Positions 9,664 to 19,372 of a DNA stretch of 51,427 nucleotides are shown piece after piece. Origin of the DNA: Bacteroidales bacterium (GTDB taxonomy: Bacteria > Bacteroidota > Bacteroidia > Bacteroidales > P3); NCBI GenBank assembly GCA_031272245.1, contig JAISUE010000054.1:1-51427 (forward strand), in the 5' to 3' direction. The notes beneath the pieces are model-generated. The model was not told the DNA's origin. It saw only the letters and a list, made by a program, of their open reading frames with translations, and searched no databases. The position numbers and the translations under genes are program-made. Each line of letters begins with the position of its first letter. Within the stretch, counting starts at the first letter, position 1.

Positions 9664-10698
9664 ATGTATTTTCTAAATGATAGTCTAATATCTTTGCAAT
9701 ATGTATTAGACAATGAGTGTAAAAATGCACAAAAAGTAATATTGCTAGATGAAAACACCAAAAAACATTGTTTACCAATTTTATTGGAAAATGTTAATGG
9801 ATTAAAAGATGCACTGATGATTGAAATTGAATCAGGGGAAAAAAATAAAAATGAAAAGAACCTGATAAAAATTATCTCTGCACTTGTTAATGTTTCCGCC
9901 GACAAAGGAACAGTTTTTCTTAGTCTTGGTGGCGGAGTAATAACTGATTTGGGAGGATTGGCAGCTGCGTTATATTATCGTGGTATTCGTCATATTGAAA
10001 TTCCAACTACTTTGCTTGGCATGGTAGATGCTTCAATAGGAGGTAAAAACGGTATAAATTTTGGGGAACTTAAAAATCAAATTGGAACAATTACAAGACC
10101 GTTTTTTACTTGTTTCTATCTACCATTTTTAAGAACTCTTGGAAAACGTCAAATTTCTAACGGCGCTGCCGAAATGATAAAGTTAGCTCTCGTTGCAGAT
10201 AAAGCAATGTGGGATAAAATGAAAACAAAATCGCCTATTGAAATAGGACAGGATGAAGGGTTAATTACGCGGTGTATTGAACTTAAACAAAGAATCTGTG
10301 ACGAGGATTTCAATGATGTAAACAAACGTAGAATTTTGAATTTTGGACATAATTTTGGACATGCTATAGAAGCATTTGCTTTGAAACATTCTTTTGATAT
10401 TCTTCACGGAGAATCAATAGCGAGAGGTATGTATTATGAAACAATTCTCAGTAGAAATATTCTTGGGTTTGATACTAAAGAATATAGTGAAATACTTGCT
10501 TATATTCAGCGTTATTATGCAATTAAACGTACCGTTGATCAATATTTGCAGTTGCTTGATTACCTTCGTCACGATAAAAAAACTTTTGCAGGCGATCAAA
10601 AATTTACTCTTTTACAAGAAATAGGTTATGCAAAAACCAATATTACTGTATCAGAAGGTGAAATTATGAAACTTTTACTAATTTTGCAATCACATTAA
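9664..10698 (+). CDS. aroB: 3-dehydroquinate synthase
   Basis: 'LGGGVITDLGGLAAALYYRGIRHIEIPTTLLGMVDASIGGKNGIN', 'ILNFGHNFGHAIEA…LHGESIARGM', 'HDKKTFAGDQKFTLLQEIG'. Confidence 0.96.
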   Translation: MYFLNDSLISLQYVLDNECKNAQKVILLDENTKKHCLPILLENVNGLKDALMIEIESGEKNKNEKNLIKIISALVNVSADKGTVFLSLGGGVITDLGGLAAALYYRGIRHIEIPTTLLGMVDASIGGKNGINFGELKNQIGTITRPFFTCFYLPFLRTLGKRQISNGAAEMIKLALVADKAMWDKMKTKSPIEIGQDEGLITRCIELKQRICDEDFNDVNKRRILNFGHNFGHAIEAFALKHSFDILHGESIARGMYYETILSRNILGFDTKEYSEILAYIQRYYAIKRTVDQYLQLLDYLRHDKKTFAGDQKFTLLQEIGYAKTNITVSEGEIMKLLLILQSH

Positions 10699-10736
10699 AA
10701 TAATAATAGTTATAAATTAAAAAAACACAGAAAGAA

Positions 10737-11783
10737 ATGAAAAAAATTTTAATTTCATTAGTAGCTATGGCAGTAATGTTTTCTGTCAATGCTCAACAGT
10801 TTTATAATTCAGAATTTGAAGATTGGACTTCTACAACAAAAGCTGAAGATTGGAGTGGCTTGGAAGTACATCTTTCAGATTATGGTATTCCAGCTATTCC
10901 TGGTGTACCTAATGATATTGCAATAGGAACAGAACCTATTAGTAGATCTACTAATATGCATGGGGGACAATATGCACTAAAACTTGCGGCATCTCAATTT
11001 AATTCCAATATTGCTACTTTCATTAATAACCCATTAATATCAACTTACATTCCTGATTCATTACAAGATGTTTTGAATGTGTTGCAACAGCAGCCTATTC
11101 CTGCAGTATTAACTAATGGAAAAATAGATTTTATAGGTTTAGCAGAAGCTATTTTACCAATGCTCTCTACGGGAATAGATCCTACTCTTATTATGAGTCT
11201 TGGAGATTATATTACCGACGGTTTGGAAATATCGCAAAGACCTTCTATAATTACAGGTTTTGCAAAGGCAAATAAATTAGAAAATGCTGATATGCTTGGT
11301 TTTGCTGCTTTAGTTATGAGTGAATATGGTGGAACAAGACACATTATTGGGTTTGGAGTTGCGGATATTTCTGCAGCTGATTATGAACAATTTAATATAA
11401 ATATATCTTATTTACCGGGTTTTGAAGGAGAAACCCCAAGCGAACTTTTGCTTCTTGGCTATGTTTTTGTAGTTGGACATAATGAAACAGACAATACATC
11501 TATGTTAATAGATGATTTGAACATAGTATATCAAACAGGCTTAATTGATAATGCAATGGAAAATGTTAATATTGCTGTTTATCCGAATCCAAATAAAGGA
11601 AAATTTTCTATTGATTGCAAAAATGGGTCAAAAGTTGTAATTACAAATATGCTTGGACAGGAAATTGTAACAATTAACAATTATGTCAATGGAAATATTA
11701 TTAACATTGAACAAAAAGGTATGTATTTTGTGAAAGTTGATAATGGCGTAAAACAAGTTACTAAAAAAGTTATCGTTAAATAA
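10737..11783 (+). CDS. Secreted protein with T9SS type A C-terminal sorting domain
   Basis: Signal peptide 'MKKILISLVAMAVMFSVNAQQ'; C-terminus 'NVNIAVYPNPNKGKFSIDCKNGSKVVITNMLGQEIV…GMYFVKVDNGVKQVTKKVIVK'. Confidence 0.85.
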   Translation: MKKILISLVAMAVMFSVNAQQFYNSEFEDWTSTTKAEDWSGLEVHLSDYGIPAIPGVPNDIAIGTEPISRSTNMHGGQYALKLAASQFNSNIATFINNPLISTYIPDSLQDVLNVLQQQPIPAVLTNGKIDFIGLAEAILPMLSTGIDPTLIMSLGDYITDGLEISQRPSIITGFAKANKLENADMLGFAALVMSEYGGTRHIIGFGVADISAADYEQFNINISYLPGFEGETPSELLLLGYVFVVGHNETDNTSMLIDDLNIVYQTGLIDNAMENVNIAVYPNPNKGKFSIDCKNGSKVVITNMLGQEIVTINNYVNGNIINIEQKGMYFVKVDNGVKQVTKKVIVK

Positions 11784-11792
11784 GTTTTTAAC

Positions 11793-12299
11793 TTGAAACG
11801 ATTATTAGTATTTTTTTTCATAATATTATTAATGTTGGTGTCAGCCTGTGTTGGAGGTTATTCTTTCACAGGCGCATCAGTTTCTGCCGATGTTAAAACT
11901 TTTTCGGTAGAAAATTTTGTTAATCGTGCATCTATTGTACAACCTATTCTTGCAAGCGAGATGACATACGCATTAACAAATAAAATAAAATCTTCTACAA
12001 ATCTTACAGCTGTTGATTATGATGGTGATTTAAGTTTTAAAGGAATTATTTCTGGATATACTGTTACACCAACAGCTATTTCAAGTAATGATCAAGCTAC
12101 ACAAAACAGATTAACCATAACAATAAAAGTAGAATTTATAAATAAAAAAAATCCTAAAGCTAATTTCACACAATCTTTTTCTCGATTCAAAAATTATGAT
12201 AGCCAACTTTCGTTATCAGAAGTAGAAGAAAATTTAATATCAGAGATAAACAGTGAATTGATTGATGATATTTTTAATAAAGCTTTGGTAAATTGGTAA
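11793..12299 (+). CDS. lptE: LptE-like LPS-assembly lipoprotein
   Basis: Lipobox-like 'LLMLVSACVGGYSFTGAS', 'RASIVQPILASEMTYALTNKIKSSTNL', 'GDLSFKGIISGYTVTPTAISSNDQATQNRLTITIKVEF'; TTG start. Confidence 0.75.
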   Translation: MKRLLVFFFIILLMLVSACVGGYSFTGASVSADVKTFSVENFVNRASIVQPILASEMTYALTNKIKSSTNLTAVDYDGDLSFKGIISGYTVTPTAISSNDQATQNRLTITIKVEFINKKNPKANFTQSFSRFKNYDSQLSLSEVEENLISEINSELIDDIFNKALVNW

Positions 12300-12486
12300 T
12301 TATCTAAAATTGCTATTTTGTCTTAATGGTTTTGTAATACAAAAAGAATTTTTTTAAGACACACATTCATAAAAATATTTTCAAAAGATAAAATATTAAA
12401 ACACTGCAAATCCAGAAAAAAGTGCTAAAAATGATTATTTATTTTTTTGTTTTACATGGATTTTCTTTTATTTTGAAAAAAAAATA

Positions 12487-12494
12487 TACTTTTG
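12487..12494 (+). promoter_or_regulatory. -7 element (TACTTTTG) upstream of the ferredoxin gene
   Basis: TACTTTTGCATCC, about 33 bp upstream of the ATG. Confidence 0.5.
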
Positions 12495-12526
12495 CATCCA
12501 TATAAACCCTAAAATAAGTAAAAGTC

Positions 12527-12697
12527 ATGGCTTATAAAATTAGTGAAGATTGTGCTGCGTGCGGCACTTGTATAGATGAATGTCCAGTAGGAGCAATTTC
12601 TGAAGGAGACATTTATAGCATCGACCCATCAAAATGTACTGATTGTGGTACATGTGCCGATGTTTGTCCTGTTGAGGCTATTGCCCCAGAGGCATAA
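12527..12697 (+). CDS. Small 2x[4Fe-4S] ferredoxin, 56 aa (not in supplied ORF track)
   Basis: MAYKISEDCAACGTCIDECPVGAISEGDIYSIDPSKCTDCGTCADVCPVEAIAPEA: two CxxCxxCxxxCP motifs. Confidence 0.95.
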   Translation: MAYKISEDCAACGTCIDECPVGAISEGDIYSIDPSKCTDCGTCADVCPVEAIAPEA

Positions 12698-12759
12698 ATG
12701 AAACATTTGTTAAGGGCGGATAAAAATTCGCCCTTATTTTAAGTAAATAGGAATGGAAA

Positions 12760-13419
12760 ATGAATAATGCAGAGCTTGGATTAGCAATAGTAAAAAAAAA
12801 TAAATTGCTAAAAGATGTATATGAAAATACTCTTGCAGCGTTTAATATTTTTAAATTGTCTGCGGAACAAATTATTTCCGAACTTGCACAAATACATTCA
12901 GATAAGGATTTTCTTTTTAATGAAAAAGGAGAGTTTGAATTTAATATTCGTTTTGGAGCTGATATATTAATTTTTTCTATGCATACAAATGTTTTTGAAT
13001 TTTCTCGTATGCACGAAGTAATGAAATTGCCATATATTAAGGAGGATATAGAGCGTTCGTTTTGTGGCATGATAAATATTTACAATTTTCTCGCAGATTC
13101 ATTTGATTATAATCGGACAAGTGATTTGGGATATTTGATAGGTAGAATGTTTATAAATAAAGACAACCATTATTTTATTGAAGGAAAAAGAGAAATAGGA
13201 TTGTTGTTCAATAATTTTAATACATCCTTAGTTAATAAAGAATCAATAGAAGATATTATTCGTTCTGCAATGGAATACGCTAATAATTTTGATTTGCTTA
13301 CACCTCCTTTTGAAGAAATTAAAGTCATAACACTTGGAGAAATACTTGCTTTGCCAATGTATAAAAAACAGGTAACAGCAAAACGTCTTGGCTTTGAGTT
13401 TCGTAAAGACGAAAATTAG
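12760..13419 (+). CDS. Conserved hypothetical protein (219 aa)
   Basis: Long ORF in gene-dense context with plausible codon usage; family not recognised. Confidence 0.7.
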   Translation: MNNAELGLAIVKKNKLLKDVYENTLAAFNIFKLSAEQIISELAQIHSDKDFLFNEKGEFEFNIRFGADILIFSMHTNVFEFSRMHEVMKLPYIKEDIERSFCGMINIYNFLADSFDYNRTSDLGYLIGRMFINKDNHYFIEGKREIGLLFNNFNTSLVNKESIEDIIRSAMEYANNFDLLTPPFEEIKVITLGEILALPMYKKQVTAKRLGFEFRKDEN

Positions 13420-13456
13420 AAAACAAAAAGTTATTATTTTTGCTTTCAGTTTTAAT

Positions 13457-14896
13457 ATGAAAAAGCTTGATAAATTTATACTCAAATCGTATATAGGTCC
13501 ATTAATCCTAACTTTTTCTATTTCAATGTTTGTATTGCTATTGCAATTTCTTTGGCAAAAAATGGAAAGAATTATTGGCAAAGGATTAGAATTGTCTGTG
13601 TGGGTAAAAATTATTTCCTATGCTTGTGCTACAATAATTCCTATGGCGTTGCCTCTTACAATACTTTTAGCCTCAATTATGACTATGGGAAACTTTGGAG
13701 AACGTTATGAACTTGTGGCAATGAAAGCTTCGGGAGTAAGTCTTTGGCGAGTTTTGAGACCTTTAATATTGCTTTCAGTAGTTTTATCTGTTATTGCTTT
13801 TTGGTTTTCTAACAATATAATTCCTGTAGCAGAGGAAAATTCAAGGGTAATTATGTACGAAGTCAGTTCAAAAAAGCCAACTTTAAACATAAGGGAAAAC
13901 GAATTTTATTCTGATATTGATGGATATGTGATAAGGATAGGCAAAAAAGATAAAAAAGGTGAGAATCTTTCTAATATAATTATTTACGACCACACCAAAG
14001 AAATAGGGAATCTTAATGTTACAATGGCTAATACTGGACAAATGTATAGTGAAGATAATGGAAATACTCTTGTCTTTAATTTGAAAGATGGCTTTACTAT
14101 TGGCGAAAGTGTAGAAGGGGAGAATTATTTTAAGAGACCATTTACCAGATTGTATTTTAAGGAACAGCTTGTACGAATTGATGTGTCAAGTTTTGCTTTT
14201 AAGGAGACCGATAAAGATCGTTATAAGGGACATTATAAAACAATGAATTTAATGGAATTATTAAATCAAATTGGTACGTTGAGAAAACAAAATGCAGATT
14301 TTAATCATTCTTTTCTAAAATCTTTTTCCAATAACTCCATTATAATTCCTGTTCACAAATCTATTAGAGCAGAAAACATTGAAAATAATAAAACTCTATA
14401 CGAAACATATAAAGATCTTCCTTTAGTAAAAAAGCGTCTTGTAAATAACTTTATAAAAAGTTCTATCTCTACGATGCAAAACGATATAAAATCATGTAAT
14501 TTTAAGAATGAAGATGATAAAGCAACAATAGTTTTACATCAAATAGAAGTGCATAGAAAATTTACATTGTCAGCCGCTTGTTTGATATTGTTTTTCATTG
14601 GAGCACCTCTTGGTGCGTTAATTCGTAAAGGTGGATTAGGAATGCCTGTTGTTATTTCAATCATTGCGTTTATTCTTTATTATTTAGTTGGTATGCTTGG
14701 AGAAAAAATAGTTAAAGAGGGTTCAATGGGAGCGGCTATTGGAATGTGGTTAAGTTCGGTTGTATTTCTTGCTCTTGGTATTTTTCTTACAATAAAAGCA
14801 ACCAGAGAATCATCAATGCTTAATGCTGAACAATGGCAAAGTAAATGGCAGTGGTGCGTAGATAAAATAAAAGAATTTTTCACTAAATCTAAATAA
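13457..14896 (+). CDS. LptF/LptG-family (YjgP/YjgQ) LPS export permease
   Basis: 'MKKLDKFILKSYIGPLILTFSISMFVLLLQFLWQKMERIIGKGL', 'PLTILLASIMTMGNFGERYELVAMKASGVSLWR', C-terminal TM block 'GAPLGALIRKGGLGMPVVIS'; ATG at 13457 preferred over track start 13388. Confidence 0.9.
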   Translation: MKKLDKFILKSYIGPLILTFSISMFVLLLQFLWQKMERIIGKGLELSVWVKIISYACATIIPMALPLTILLASIMTMGNFGERYELVAMKASGVSLWRVLRPLILLSVVLSVIAFWFSNNIIPVAEENSRVIMYEVSSKKPTLNIRENEFYSDIDGYVIRIGKKDKKGENLSNIIIYDHTKEIGNLNVTMANTGQMYSEDNGNTLVFNLKDGFTIGESVEGENYFKRPFTRLYFKEQLVRIDVSSFAFKETDKDRYKGHYKTMNLMELLNQIGTLRKQNADFNHSFLKSFSNNSIIIPVHKSIRAENIENNKTLYETYKDLPLVKKRLVNNFIKSSISTMQNDIKSCNFKNEDDKATIVLHQIEVHRKFTLSAACLILFFIGAPLGALIRKGGLGMPVVISIIAFILYYLVGMLGEKIVKEGSMGAAIGMWLSSVVFLALGIFLTIKATRESSMLNAEQWQSKWQWCVDKIKEFFTKSK

Positions 14897-14986
14897 ATTT
14901 TCAAACTTTTTAAAGGCAGAATGCTTGAAAAATAAATTATTTTTATTACTTTTACATTTGTAAAAATAATAAATAAAGGTAATAAT

Positions 14987-15265
14987 ATGAAAAAATTGTT
15001 TTTAATTCTTATTGTAGTATTGTGCTTTTGCGGTTATTCGTGCAGTGATAACGTAAGTTGCTCGTGTATCATTATTTTTGATGAAAATGATTATGGGATT
15101 GTTGCAGAAGATGGACAAATTTACGAAGAAGTCATCACCGATATAGATGAGCAAGATTGCACAAACAACGACAGAAATATGTTTTCCTCACGAATGAACA
15201 GTATTATATCTCAGTTTGACAGCCTGAATGTATGGTATAATTTGAATTGTGAAGTCATAGATTAG
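14987..15265 (+). CDS. Small putative lipoprotein (92 aa)
   Basis: Signal sequence with lipobox-like 'CGYSCSDN'; no family recognised. Confidence 0.6.
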   Translation: MKKLFLILIVVLCFCGYSCSDNVSCSCIIIFDENDYGIVAEDGQIYEEVITDIDEQDCTNNDRNMFSSRMNSIISQFDSLNVWYNLNCEVID

Positions 15266-15273
15266 AAACTTTA

Positions 15274-16380
15274 ATGAGATATTATATTATTGCAGGCGAA
15301 TTATCAGGTGATTTGCATGCTTCATATTTGCTTTCCGAACTTAAAAAGCAAGATAGTGATGCAGTTTTCCGTGGTTTTGGAGGCGAAAAAATGGAAAATG
15401 CTGGATGCTTTATTGTAAAATCGTTGAAAGACCTTGCCTTTATGGGTTTTGTAGAGGTTGTAACACATTTAAAAAAAGTCCTTAATAATATAAAGGAATG
15501 TAAAGAAGACATTAAACGGTTCAATGCGGATGCCGTAATACTTGTTGATTATCCCGGCTTCAATTTGCGTATTGCAAAATTTGTTAAACAATTAAACATT
15601 CCAATATTTTATTATATCTCACCAAGTGTTTGGGCATGGAAAAAAGGAAGAATTAAAACAATGAAGCGACTTTTGACAAAACTTTATGTGATTTTGCCTT
15701 TTGAAAAAGATTTCTTTGCTCAAAATAATATGGAAGTATGTTATTTTGGCAATCCATTAGTTGACGAAATAGCTGATTTTCGTAGGGAGACAACAGTTAA
15801 AATAAATGACGGAAAACCATTAATTGTTTTAATGCCGGGTTCAAGAACTCAGGAAATAAATAAAATGTTGCCTCTTCAAGTGAAGATTGCTGACAAATAT
15901 CCTCAATATCATTTTGCAGTAGCTGCAGTAAATACTCACAACCGCAGTTTTTATGAGAAATTTACAGGCAATCGTCCAATAGATATTCTTTATAATTCTA
16001 CATATTCTCTGTTAAATTCCGCTTATGCAGCGATTGTTTGTTCGGGAACAGCAACATTGGAAACAGCCTTATTTAATGTTCCACAAATAGTTTGCTATAA
16101 GGCTAATATTGTATCTTGGTATATTGGTAGATTAGTTGCTAATGTTAAATATATTTCACTTGTTAATCTTATTTTGAACAGAGAGTGTGTTGTTGAGTTG
16201 TTGCAGGATAAGTGCAATATAAGGCAAATAGATACATATTTTCAAAAAATAGTCTTGGAAGAGAAAGAGAGAATACGTATTCATAATGATTATATTCAAC
16301 TTAATATGCTTCTTGGAAAAGAAGATACTTCAAAAAAAATAGCTAACGATATTTATACATTCTTATCACACAAAAAATGA
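15274..16380 (+). CDS. lpxB: Lipid-A-disaccharide synthase
   Basis: 'YYIIAGELSGDLHASYLLSELKK', 'GFGGEKMENAGC', 'DYPGFNLRIAK', 'YYISPSVWAWKKGRIK', 'LMPGSRTQEI', 'SGTATLETAL'. Confidence 0.96.
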   Translation: MRYYIIAGELSGDLHASYLLSELKKQDSDAVFRGFGGEKMENAGCFIVKSLKDLAFMGFVEVVTHLKKVLNNIKECKEDIKRFNADAVILVDYPGFNLRIAKFVKQLNIPIFYYISPSVWAWKKGRIKTMKRLLTKLYVILPFEKDFFAQNNMEVCYFGNPLVDEIADFRRETTVKINDGKPLIVLMPGSRTQEINKMLPLQVKIADKYPQYHFAVAAVNTHNRSFYEKFTGNRPIDILYNSTYSLLNSAYAAIVCSGTATLETALFNVPQIVCYKANIVSWYIGRLVANVKYISLVNLILNRECVVELLQDKCNIRQIDTYFQKIVLEEKERIRIHNDYIQLNMLLGKEDTSKKIANDIYTFLSHKK

Positions 16381-17588
16381 AAATAAAAACATCAATCGTA
16401 ATTCTGTTTTTATCTTTGTTACCAACAATATTATTGTCTCAAAGAGTGAATATCAGAATTTTTTCCGACAAACAAATTAAAAACGTTCAACTTCTCCCTT
16501 CTTTTGGGAAGTATCTGCTTGTAACTAATGATAAAGATACTTTATTTTTACAGAAGAATTCAAGGCTTGATTTTAAATCCAAAGCAAAAAAAATAGAAGC
16601 ATCTATTAACGATAGCGTGATAGGAATGTTTAATAAAATAAATTTTGTTTCAAGCGGCTTAAAGTGCTTCTTCCAGATAAATACTACCGCAAAAACAGCA
16701 GATAAAAACAATATCACTGAACAGGATTTGGCAGAAGCAGAGAAAAATAAAATAATTCGCCGATATGATGGTGATTTAATTATTTTACCAAATGGTGAAG
16801 AGCTGATGCTTATTAATAATGTGGATGCGGATAGTTATATTGCCGCAGTTGTACAGAGCGAAACATGGGGTGCTACTACAAATGTTGAATTTTTTAAGGT
16901 GCAAGCTTTATGTTGTAGAAATTATCTTTATTCCAATTTGCAGAAGCATGCAAAGAATGGGTACAATCTTTGTGATAATGTACATTGCCAAGTATATTTT
17001 TCCAGAGCCAATAAAGCAGAAGTTATAGATGGAGCTTATGCAACAAAAGGTGAAATTGTTGTTGATAAGGAAGGAAATATTATTGAAACATTGTTTCATT
17101 CTAATTCAGGCGGACAAACTGTGGCTGCAAAAGATGTTTGGGGAAAAGATATTCCTTATCTTGTGTCTGTAATAGATTCATTTTCTCTTTCGAGCAAACA
17201 CTTAAATTGGGAAAAAACAATACGGGAACGTCAATGGTTGGACTATTTTCGTAAAAAAGGTTTGGACGTTCGTGATAGCACAATAAAAGAAGAGTTACTG
17301 CATTTTAATCAAAAGGATGGACGCAAAACAAATATAGCAGGGATACCTCTTGTTGAAGTAAGAAAAGATTTTGATTTGCGAAGTACTTTTTTTGATGTTT
17401 CTCCTTGGGGTACTGATGTTAAACTTTCAGGGAAAGGTTATGGGCATGGAGTAGGATTGAGTCAGGAAGGAGCAATACAGATGAGTGAAAATGGTTACGA
17501 ATACTGGGAGATATTGGAACATTATTTTCCTTCATGTACTGTTATAAAGAAAACAGAAACAGATAAACTTTTTCTGCCAAAAAATTAA
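16377..17588 (+). CDS. SpoIID/LytB domain-containing protein
   Basis: 'NVDADSYIAAVVQSETWGATTNVEFFKVQALCCRNYL', 'THSNSGGQT'-type motif ('FHSNSGGQTVAAKDVWG'), 'GKGYGHGVGLSQEGAIQMSENGYEYWEILEHYFP'; ATGA overlap with lpxB. Confidence 0.9.
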   Translation: MKIKTSIVILFLSLLPTILLSQRVNIRIFSDKQIKNVQLLPSFGKYLLVTNDKDTLFLQKNSRLDFKSKAKKIEASINDSVIGMFNKINFVSSGLKCFFQINTTAKTADKNNITEQDLAEAEKNKIIRRYDGDLIILPNGEELMLINNVDADSYIAAVVQSETWGATTNVEFFKVQALCCRNYLYSNLQKHAKNGYNLCDNVHCQVYFSRANKAEVIDGAYATKGEIVVDKEGNIIETLFHSNSGGQTVAAKDVWGKDIPYLVSVIDSFSLSSKHLNWEKTIRERQWLDYFRKKGLDVRDSTIKEELLHFNQKDGRKTNIAGIPLVEVRKDFDLRSTFFDVSPWGTDVKLSGKGYGHGVGLSQEGAIQMSENGYEYWEILEHYFPSCTVIKKTETDKLFLPKN

Positions 17589-17662
17589 TAATTATATTTG
17601 CGATACATTTGAAACAAATAAAAGCAGTTAATAAAAAACAAAGAAATTTAATTTATTTTATG

Positions 17663-17670
17663 TAATTTTG
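17663..17670 (+). promoter_or_regulatory. -7 element (TAATTTTG) upstream of rnfA
   Basis: TAATTTTGCAATC 22 bp upstream of the ATG. Confidence 0.5.
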
Positions 17671-17692
17671 CAATCTCTAAAAAATTATTGCT

Positions 17693-18271
17693 ATGGAATA
17701 TCTTGCTATTATTGTTTTTACTATTTTTGTAAGCAATGTTATCCTTTCACAGTTTTTGGGCATTTGTCCTTTTCTTGGAGTTTCTACTAAAACAAGTACA
17801 GCTTTGGGAATGGGTGCTGCCGTTATCTTTGTAATGACGCTTGCAACTATTGTTACTTTTTTATTGCAAGAGTTTATTTTATTACCTCTCGGAATAGAAT
17901 TTTTAAGAACAATAGCTTTCATTCTTGTTATTGCTGCTTTGGTTCAAATGGTAGAAATTATTTTGAAAAAAGTAAGTCCTTCGCTTTATCAGGCACTTGG
18001 AGTTTTTTTACCGCTTATTACAACTAATTGTGCCGTATTGGGTATTGCTATTGTTGTAGCTGATAAAGGGCAAGGATTACTTTGGGGGCTTGTTTATACT
18101 ATTGGAATGTCAATAGGTTTTACTGTTGCTATTGTTCTGTTTGCCTCACTTAGAGAACATATTGAGTTGATAGGTGTGCCAAAAGGATTAAAAGGAATGC
18201 CAATCGCACTTATTACTGCCGGTATTCTGGCTATGGCATTTATGGGATTCGCAGGTTTGGTAAAACTTTAA
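17693..18271 (+). CDS. rnfA: Electron transport complex subunit RnfA/RsxA
   Basis: 'YLAIIVFTIFVSNVILSQFLGICPFLGVSTKTSTALGMGAAVIFVMTLATI', 'LPLITTNCAVLGIAIV'. Confidence 0.94.
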   Translation: MEYLAIIVFTIFVSNVILSQFLGICPFLGVSTKTSTALGMGAAVIFVMTLATIVTFLLQEFILLPLGIEFLRTIAFILVIAALVQMVEIILKKVSPSLYQALGVFLPLITTNCAVLGIAIVVADKGQGLLWGLVYTIGMSIGFTVAIVLFASLREHIELIGVPKGLKGMPIALITAGILAMAFMGFAGLVKL

Positions 18272-18277
18272 GCCAAA

Positions 18278-18601
18278 ATGTCAGATTCAAAAGACAATGC
18301 TATGTTTTTAAGACGCTGGAGAAGGAAAAAGTTATTGCAAAACATAAAGGCAGAACTTGAACCTTACGGAGTAAAATCTGCTTATGCTCACACACATTTT
18401 GTTCAGGGAGAAGAGAAACGTCCTAAAAATATCACAATATACGTTGAATTTCACGCCAATAACGACAATACTCTAGCAAATCAGGCAGACAGCATAATGG
18501 ATACGAAGTTTCGTCGAAAGAAAATCAACATTATAGATGTCAAAACGCTGCAACCTGCCATTTGGGACTTTGTTTTCAAGGATTTAACCCGTATTTTATA
18601 A
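18278..18601 (+). CDS. Small hypothetical protein (107 aa), weakly nucleotidyltransferase-like
   Basis: 'KAELEPYGVKSAYAHTHF…KNITIYVEFHANNDNTLANQADSIMDTKFRRKKINIIDVKTL'; similarity impression only. Confidence 0.55.
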   Translation: MSDSKDNAMFLRRWRRKKLLQNIKAELEPYGVKSAYAHTHFVQGEEKRPKNITIYVEFHANNDNTLANQADSIMDTKFRRKKINIIDVKTLQPAIWDFVFKDLTRIL

Positions 18602-18619
18602 CATACAATTCAGTCATTT

Positions 18620-19372
18620 ATGAAACTGTCCGCTGTCATTATAACTTTCAACGAAGAAAAAAACATTGAACGATGCCTGAAATCATTGCAGGGAATAGCA
18701 GATGAAATTCTTGTTATAGACAGTTACTCAACAGATAAAACGGAAGAAATTTGCCGAAAATTTGATGTCAAATTCATACAACATCGTTTTGAAGGTCATA
18801 TTGAGCAGAAAAACTATGCACTTTCCCTTGCTTTAAATGATTATGTCCTTTCTTTGGATGCGGATGAGGCTCTTTCGGAGGAATTATTTCAAAGTATCAA
18901 TGCTATAAAATCTCAAAATACTCCTGCTGATGCTTATTCCTTCAATCGTCTTACTAATTATTGCGGGAAATGGATTAAGCATAGCGGCTGGTATCCCGAT
19001 GTTAAAATTCGTTTATGGCAAAAAAAATCAGGCTGTTGGGGAGGAACAAACCCTCACGATAAAGTTATAATGCAGCCAAATACCGAAATAATTCACTTAA
19101 AGGGAGATTTGTTACATTATTCTTATTATTCTATTAGTGAGCATCTCAAACAAATAGAACGTTTTAGCACTATCGCTGCAGAACAGACAAAAAAGAAAGG
19201 ACATAAAGTATCATTCATTTCCATTATAATAAAGAGTAAATGGAAATTTGTTAGAGATTTTATTTTTAAAAGAGGCTTTTTAGATGGTAAAACAGGTTAT
19301 CAAGTTTGTAAACTATCAGCTTTTGCAACATATTTGAAGTATGTTAAAATTAGGGAATTCAATAAAAAATAA
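18620..19372 (+). CDS. Family 2 glycosyltransferase, LPS-core (WaaE/KdtX-like)
   Basis: 'LSAVIITFNEEKNIERCLKSLQGIADEILVIDSYSTDKT', 'LSLDADEALSEEL', 'WYPDVKIRLWQKKSGCWGGTNPHDKV'. Confidence 0.88.
   Translation: MKLSAVIITFNEEKNIERCLKSLQGIADEILVIDSYSTDKTEEICRKFDVKFIQHRFEGHIEQKNYALSLALNDYVLSLDADEALSEELFQSINAIKSQNTPADAYSFNRLTNYCGKWIKHSGWYPDVKIRLWQKKSGCWGGTNPHDKVIMQPNTEIIHLKGDLLHYSYYSISEHLKQIERFSTIAAEQTKKKGHKVSFISIIIKSKWKFVRDFIFKRGFLDGKTGYQVCKLSAFATYLKYVKIREFNKK

Noticed and set aside
19341-19372. Frameshift or fusion between the GT2 and GT9 genes
   Set aside because: The 32-bp overlap still leaves both domains complete, so ordinary overlapping genes are more likely
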